DNA of 64,000 nt from Pontibacter diazotrophicus (lineage in GTDB: Bacteria; Bacteroidota; Bacteroidia; Cytophagales; Hymenobacteraceae): contig NZ_QRGR01000004.1 of NCBI RefSeq assembly GCF_003367245.1, positions 310,001 to 374,000 of the forward strand. The letters are read 5' to 3'. The translations under genes were made by a program, and so were the position numbers. Position 1 is the first letter of the stretch. Each line of letters begins with the position of its first letter. Shown here one piece after another: positions 63,368-64,000 of the stretch. The notes under the pieces were generated by a model that made no database searches, had not been told where the DNA came from, and worked only from the letters and a program-made list of their open reading frames with translations.

Positions 63368-64000
63368 ATGACATCAAAGAATCGAGCATTGAAGTTTATA
63401 GCAGTCAGCATCAGTTATTTCCTTATAGCATTCTGGATTTGTTCCTGCAGCCTTCGCTCGCAGGCACAGGATGCAGCTGAGGAAAGCAGCATCAACTTAG
63501 CCGATCCGACTGTGTTTTATCATGAAGGCACTTACTACTTATATGGTACAGTGGAGGGTAATGCCGATGAGGGATTTGAGGTGTATACTTCAAAAGATAT
63601 GAAATCCTGGGAAGGCCCAGCAGGTGTTCGGGATGGCTTTGCACTGAAGCAGGGAGAAGCATTCGGGACAAAAGGGTTTTGGGCGCCCCAGGTATTTTAT
63701 CACCAGGGAAAATTCTATATGGCTTATACAGCCAACGAGAACATTGCTATAGCAGAAAGTAACAGCCCGCTCGGTCCTTTTAAACAGCAGGTGAAACAAC
63801 CCCTGGCTGTTCCTGTAAAGCAGATTGATCCGTTTATTTTTATGGATGATGATGGGAAAAAGTACCTGTACCATGTGCGCCTGAAAGACGGCAACAGGAT
63901 ATTTGTAGCTGAAATGACTGATAACTTCTCCGGGATAAAAGAAGAGACGTTACGCGAATGCATAGCAGCAGAAGAACCCTGGGAAAACACGGCAAATGCC
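63368..64000 (+). CDS. Glycoside hydrolase family 43 lipoprotein, cut by the window end
   Basis: Translating from the ATG at 63368 gives an open frame to the last base. The start has a lipoprotein-type signal (FLIAFWICSCS). A five-bladed GH43 propeller begins with LADPTVFYHEGTYYLYGT, where the Asp is the expected general base. FWAPQVFYHQGKFYMAYTA and QIDPFIFMDDDGKKYLY, with the second catalytic Asp, follow. The general acid Glu lies beyond the window. The enzyme would be an exported arabinosidase, xylosidase or galactosidase; the specificity cannot be told. Confidence 0.9.
   Translation, partial: MTSKNRALKFIAVSISYFLIAFWICSCSLRSQAQDAAEESSINLADPTVFYHEGTYYLYGTVEGNADEGFEVYTSKDMKSWEGPAGVRDGFALKQGEAFGTKGFWAPQVFYHQGKFYMAYTANENIAIAESNSPLGPFKQQVKQPLAVPVKQIDPFIFMDDDGKKYLYHVRLKDGNRIFVAEMTDNFSGIKEETLRECIAAEEPWENTANA

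Noticed and set aside
1-64000. CRISPR array
   Set aside because: No regularly spaced short direct repeats with unique spacers and no cas-like genes were seen.

Overview
The window looks like chromosome from a Bacteroidota of the Cytophagales/Hymenobacteraceae type; Pontibacter or a near relative is my best guess, by inference. The signs are type IX secretion (T9SS) C-terminal sorting domains, a DUF5690 membrane protein, a Bacteroidota-style tyrosine integrase with an Arm DNA-binding domain, lipoproteins with SC-type lipoboxes, scarce Shine-Dalgarno sequences, and housekeeping genes of moderate to high GC set among AT-rich accessory DNA.

Bases 84-11326 are a defence island on the + strand: hsdM, a 60-codon gene, a Rad50/RloC-like ATPase with a zinc-hook CPVC and a HEPN-like RNxxxxH C-terminus, hsdS, hsdR, a one-HKD phospholipase-D-type protein and a DUF262 plus HNH (GmrSD-like) protein, closed by a strong terminator. 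The ATPase pair and the two HsdS target-recognition segments are far more AT-rich than hsdM, hsdR and the central HsdS spacer. The locus reads as a conserved R-M frame carrying exchangeable inserts.

Bases 11670-18049 are an integrative element read mostly leftward: tyrosine integrase, HTH protein, coiled-coil protein, P4-type primase/helicase, a second HTH protein and a hypothetical protein. A decayed IS3-type orfAB lies in the opposite direction. Two intergenic gaps hold elaborate inverted repeats that could be replication or regulatory sites.

Bases 18257-33260 hold secreted proteins: a beta-helix protein flanked by a 57-bp perfect direct repeat, two tandem giant NHL/DUF7619/IPT/T9SS paralogues of about 1500 residues, a lipoprotein pseudogene with three in-frame stops, and an intact lipoprotein. 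A modular repeat carrying a terminator hairpin recurs between these genes.

Bases 33515-46796 are mixed and mostly leftward: an APC permease, DoxX joined to a truncated PAP2, secreted proteins of unknown role, a five-PAS histidine kinase, DUF5690, an alpha/beta hydrolase, a GH15 enzyme and a Fpg/Nei glycosylase. Bases 46854-52622 are a tripartite RND efflux operon with an operator-like repeat upstream. Then come an exported isoaspartyl methyltransferase and pta-ackA for acetyl-CoA/acetate conversion. A redox and electrophile-type cluster follows (glutathione peroxidase, two LLM flavin oxidoreductases, NAD(P)H-binding protein, SDR, pirin). The window ends inside a GH43 lipoprotein gene. No rRNA, convincing tRNA or CRISPR array was seen.
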